A stretch of DNA of 64,000 nt from Oncomelania hupensis (taxonomy: Eukaryota; Mollusca; Gastropoda; Littorinimorpha; Pomatiopsidae), in NCBI GenBank assembly GCA_036898135.1, contig CM072527.1, forward strand, positions 31,639,227-31,703,226, given 5' to 3'. A program made the translations under genes and the position numbers. Position 1 is the stretch's first letter; the number at the start of each line of letters is the position of its first letter. Positions 63,291-64,000 of this stretch are shown in pieces. The notes under the pieces are model-generated. The model ran no database searches and had not been told where the DNA came from. It saw nothing but the letters and a program-made list of their open reading frames with translations.

Positions 63291-63905
63291 GTGCATAGCT
63301 TCATATATTTAGGAGCCATTGTCTCGGACAATGGGTCCCGACAGGAAGTCCTCTCCAGGATCGCACAAACAACTGCTGCCCTGACAAGGTTGAAGCCCAT
63401 TTGGAAAGACAGGACCATCAGTCTACATTTCAAAGTAAGACTGCTGCGCTCCCTTGTCATCTCCATCTTCCTATATGCTTGCGAAGCATGGACCCTCACA
63501 GCAGATCTCCAACGAAGAATACAAAGCATGGAGATGAGGTGCTACAGAAGACTTCTGGGCATTTCCTATACACATCACATCACCAACGACGAAGTCCGAC
63601 AGACCATCACACAAGCCATTGGACAACACGATGACCTGCTCACAGTGGTGAAGAAACTGAAACTCCGATGGTATGGCCATGTCAACAGATCATCAGGCCT
63701 TGCAAAGACTATTCTGCAAGGCACAGTGCAAGGATGTAGAAGAAGAGGGAGACTGAAAAAGAGGTGGGAGGACAACATTCGAGAATGGATTGGTTTGACA
63801 CCGAGCGAAGCCATCAGGGCTGCTGAGGACAGAGAAAGATGGAGTATGCTGGTTAAACGATCATCTGTGGTGACCCTACGACCCCCGGGTTACGGGACAG
63901 GATAG
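63291..63905 (+). pseudogene. C-terminal domain of RTE-like copy 3
   Basis: An open 204-codon stretch with ALTRLKPIWKDRTISLHFKV, SIFLYACEAWTLTADLQRRI, RWYGHVNRSSGLAKTILQGT and RRRGRLKKRWEDNIREWIGL. The stop lies in the first ggata unit. This is the least damaged version of the C-terminal domain in the window. Confidence 0.88.
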
Positions 63906-64000
63906 GATAGGATAGGATCTCCAGTTTTACTTTGTTACTGCTAGTTTTGGTGTTTGAGGTTTTTACGTATAGGTCTTCTATTTGCCCTTCAGCATTGCAT

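Larger units (their letters stand above)
62365..63928 (+). mobile_element. RTE-like LINE copy 3, 5'-truncated, with target duplication
   Basis: The element body is 62387-63916. It starts in the RT at REEVEAAVRSLKKGKSAGVD and ends in the (GGATA)n tail at about 63897-63916. A 12-bp duplication, atctccagtttt, flanks it (62365-62376 and 63917-63928), with ten extra bases (gtcaaatcat) before the truncated 5' end. It is about 95 percent alike to copy 1 by eye, so both are fairly young. Confidence 0.92.

Overview
The window is animal nuclear DNA, most likely from a lophotrochozoan such as a marine mollusc. It shows long AT-rich introns with GT-AG splice sites, abundant microsatellites, LINE, DIRS, hAT, Tc/mariner, piggyBac, Harbinger and Mutator-type repeats, and SINE-like repeats. 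There are no bacterial operons. The phylum is inferred from repeat composition and style, not proven.

The backbone is one large plus-strand gene. I rebuilt 25 coding exons between 7735 and 62005 from reading frames, splice sites and phase matching. They join into one open frame of 861 codons that continues past the window. Exons 3-6 encode the N-terminal Centrosomin motif (CM1/Cnn_1N, the gamma-tubulin-complex-binding motif). The rest is almost pure coiled coil. It is therefore the centrosomin/CDK5RAP2/myomegalin homologue, a scaffold of the pericentriolar material that recruits and activates gamma-tubulin ring complexes. A GC-rich stretch with a palindromic NRF1-type site lies about 110 bp upstream of the start codon. 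Thirteen consecutive exons (10-22) are all phase 0 and multiples of three.

Layout. 1-7000: upstream DNA with a 5'-truncated CR1/L2-type LINE (minus strand, RT frame intact) and a nearly full-length but frameshifted RTE-like LINE with a (GGATA)n tail. 7000-7784: promoter region and exon 1. 7785-35771: exons 2-8 separated by long introns. These hold a second RTE-like 3' end, hAT-type elements (one with a nested Mutator-like MITE), a tandem duplication that makes a candidate 27-nt microexon, a 39-bp minisatellite and a piggyBac relic. They also hold a 5.0-kb minus-strand DIRS retrotransposon (27706-32723) with both inverted terminal repeats and the diagnostic internal complementary region. 35772-39320: exons 9-10 with a Harbinger relic. 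39321-56923: exons 11-23, with Tigger, mariner, piggyBac-like, hAT and SINE-like insertions. 56924-64000: exons 24-25, a poly-G run, a 67-bp tandem triplication touching the exon 25 acceptor, and a third RTE-like copy with a recognisable target-site duplication.

All recognised transposons lie between exons and every identified coding exon is intact. The most unusual material is the complete DIRS terminal architecture around a dead, recombinase-less interior; several hAT-type families with perfect 5- or 6-bp rather than 8-bp target duplications; SINE-like repeats carrying a 5S rRNA-like control region; and the splice-competent tandem duplication in intron 6. I found no tRNA or rRNA genes, no CRISPR array and no evidence for a second intact host gene.
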